This document shows positions 63,646-64,000 of a DNA stretch of 64,000 nt, one piece after another (positions within the stretch are counted from its first letter, which is position 1; the number at the start of each line of letters is the position of its first letter). Under the pieces are notes generated by a model. The model was not told the origin of the DNA. It searched no databases and worked only from the letters and a program-made list of their open reading frames with translations. Origin of the DNA: Mucilaginibacter inviolabilis (GTDB lineage: Bacteria; Bacteroidota; Bacteroidia; Sphingobacteriales; Sphingobacteriaceae). Location of the stretch: positions 1,488,001 to 1,552,000 of the forward strand of contig NZ_JAANAT010000001.1 in NCBI RefSeq assembly GCF_011089895.1. Direction: 5' to 3'. The position numbers and the translations under genes are program-made.

Positions 63646-64000
63646 ATGATGGTAATCACACCTGTAACTGTTCCTCCCGGATCTCCAACAGCAAAAACAA
63701 ACGCCATAAGCGGCTTGACTGATGCGCAGGTAACCGAGGCCCGAAAAAAATTCGGTTTTAACGAACTGGTTTATAAAAATGATAATCGTTTTCTTGACGC
63801 GGTCAAAAGCCTGTCCAAAGAGCCTATGGTCCTGCTGCTGCTGGCGACTTCCGGGATTTATTTTGTCAGCGGTAATACCGGCGATGGATTTTTTTTGGCT
63901 GCTGCGATCGTACTGGTTTCCGCTATCTCCCTGTATCAGGACACCAGGAGCCGAAACGCCCTGGAACAGCTCAGGAAGTATACACAAGTCGGCTGCAGCG
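63646..64000 (+). CDS. Cation-transporting P-type ATPase (5' part only)
   Basis: This open frame runs off the window end, 118 codons seen (ATG 63646 or 63649). It reads GLTDAQVTEARKKFGFNEL, the cation-ATPase N-terminal motif, then KEPMVLLLLATSGIYFV and SLYQDTRSRNALEQL, matching the first helices and actuator lead of the PMR/SERCA-like (P2-type) group. Catalytic motifs lie outside the window. It follows the dehydrogenase by 90 bases. The sequence TGATGGTAATCA (63647-63658) over the start codon is probably chance. Confidence 0.82.
   Translation, partial: MMVITPVTVPPGSPTAKTNAISGLTDAQVTEARKKFGFNELVYKNDNRFLDAVKSLSKEPMVLLLLATSGIYFVSGNTGDGFFLAAAIVLVSAISLYQDTRSRNALEQLRKYTQVGCS

Noticed and set aside
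63647..63658. Exact TGAY-N4-RTCA match over the P-type ATPase start codon
   Set aside because: It overlaps the probable ATG and no -7 element follows at 33 or 55 bp, so chance occurrence is more likely.
1..64000. CRISPR arrays, tRNA or rRNA genes, insertion sequences
   Set aside because: No regularly spaced repeats, cloverleaf sequences, rRNA blocks or transposase motifs were noticed on either strand.

Overview
The window looks like a chromosomal segment of a Bacteroidota bacterium, most likely Sphingobacteriaceae and resembling Mucilaginibacter or Pedobacter. This rests on a CarboxypepD_reg-type TonB receptor, the DUF3570/DUF4266 genes, a fused CcoN-CcoO oxidase subunit, weak Shine-Dalgarno use and TAnnTTTG-type -7 promoter elements. 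The assignment is by recall of families; no search was run. I saw no rRNA, tRNA, CRISPR array or insertion sequence.

Region 1 (1-14.6 kb) is ordinary accessory chromosome. It has a gene-free GC-rich stretch, an S1/P1 nuclease with an OB-fold tail, an outer-membrane protein and an OmpR-type two-component pair. A di-heme-type cytochrome b stands behind a perfect FNR-like palindrome. Then come a TonB receptor, an AraC regulator, a thioredoxin/ApbE/DUF4266/DUF3570 operon, a small winged-helix protein and an L,D-transpeptidase.

Region 2 (14.7-64 kb) reads as one low-oxygen and stress-survival island. At its centre (25.5-27.7 kb) is a kinase whose PAS domain carries the FixL heme-site residues at FixL spacing. 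It is translationally coupled to a single protein that joins a receiver domain to a CRP/FNR DNA-binding module, in effect FixJ and FixK in one chain. Around it lie the cbb3 oxidase and its assembly genes (ccoI, S, NO, Q, P, G, H, TauE-like), anaerobic heme synthesis (hemN, hemH), fermentation (phosphoketolase, acetate kinase, D-lactate dehydrogenase, alcohol dehydrogenases), four tandem universal stress proteins, Hsp20, a BON protein, metal P-type ATPases, glucan phosphorylase, a CHAD protein, a beta-CASP hydrolase, an ABC efflux operon and several unknown proteins.

The main discovery is in the gaps. A palindrome TGAY-N4-RTCA stands before almost every transcription unit of region 2. Its centre lies 33 or 55 bp upstream of the centre of a TAnnTTTG-like -7 element, the geometry expected of class II and class I CRP/FNR activation. 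The local regulator has an FNR-type recognition helix (E-x-x-S-R), so I infer that the FixL-like kinase and REC-CRP protein control the whole island. Functionally this would resemble a merger of the rhizobial FixLJ-K circuit with a mycobacterial DosR-like dormancy regulon. Two unknowns deserve attention: a DUF2249/ScdA-like protein that has lost most canonical di-iron ligands, and a 593-residue cysteine-rich protein downstream of it.
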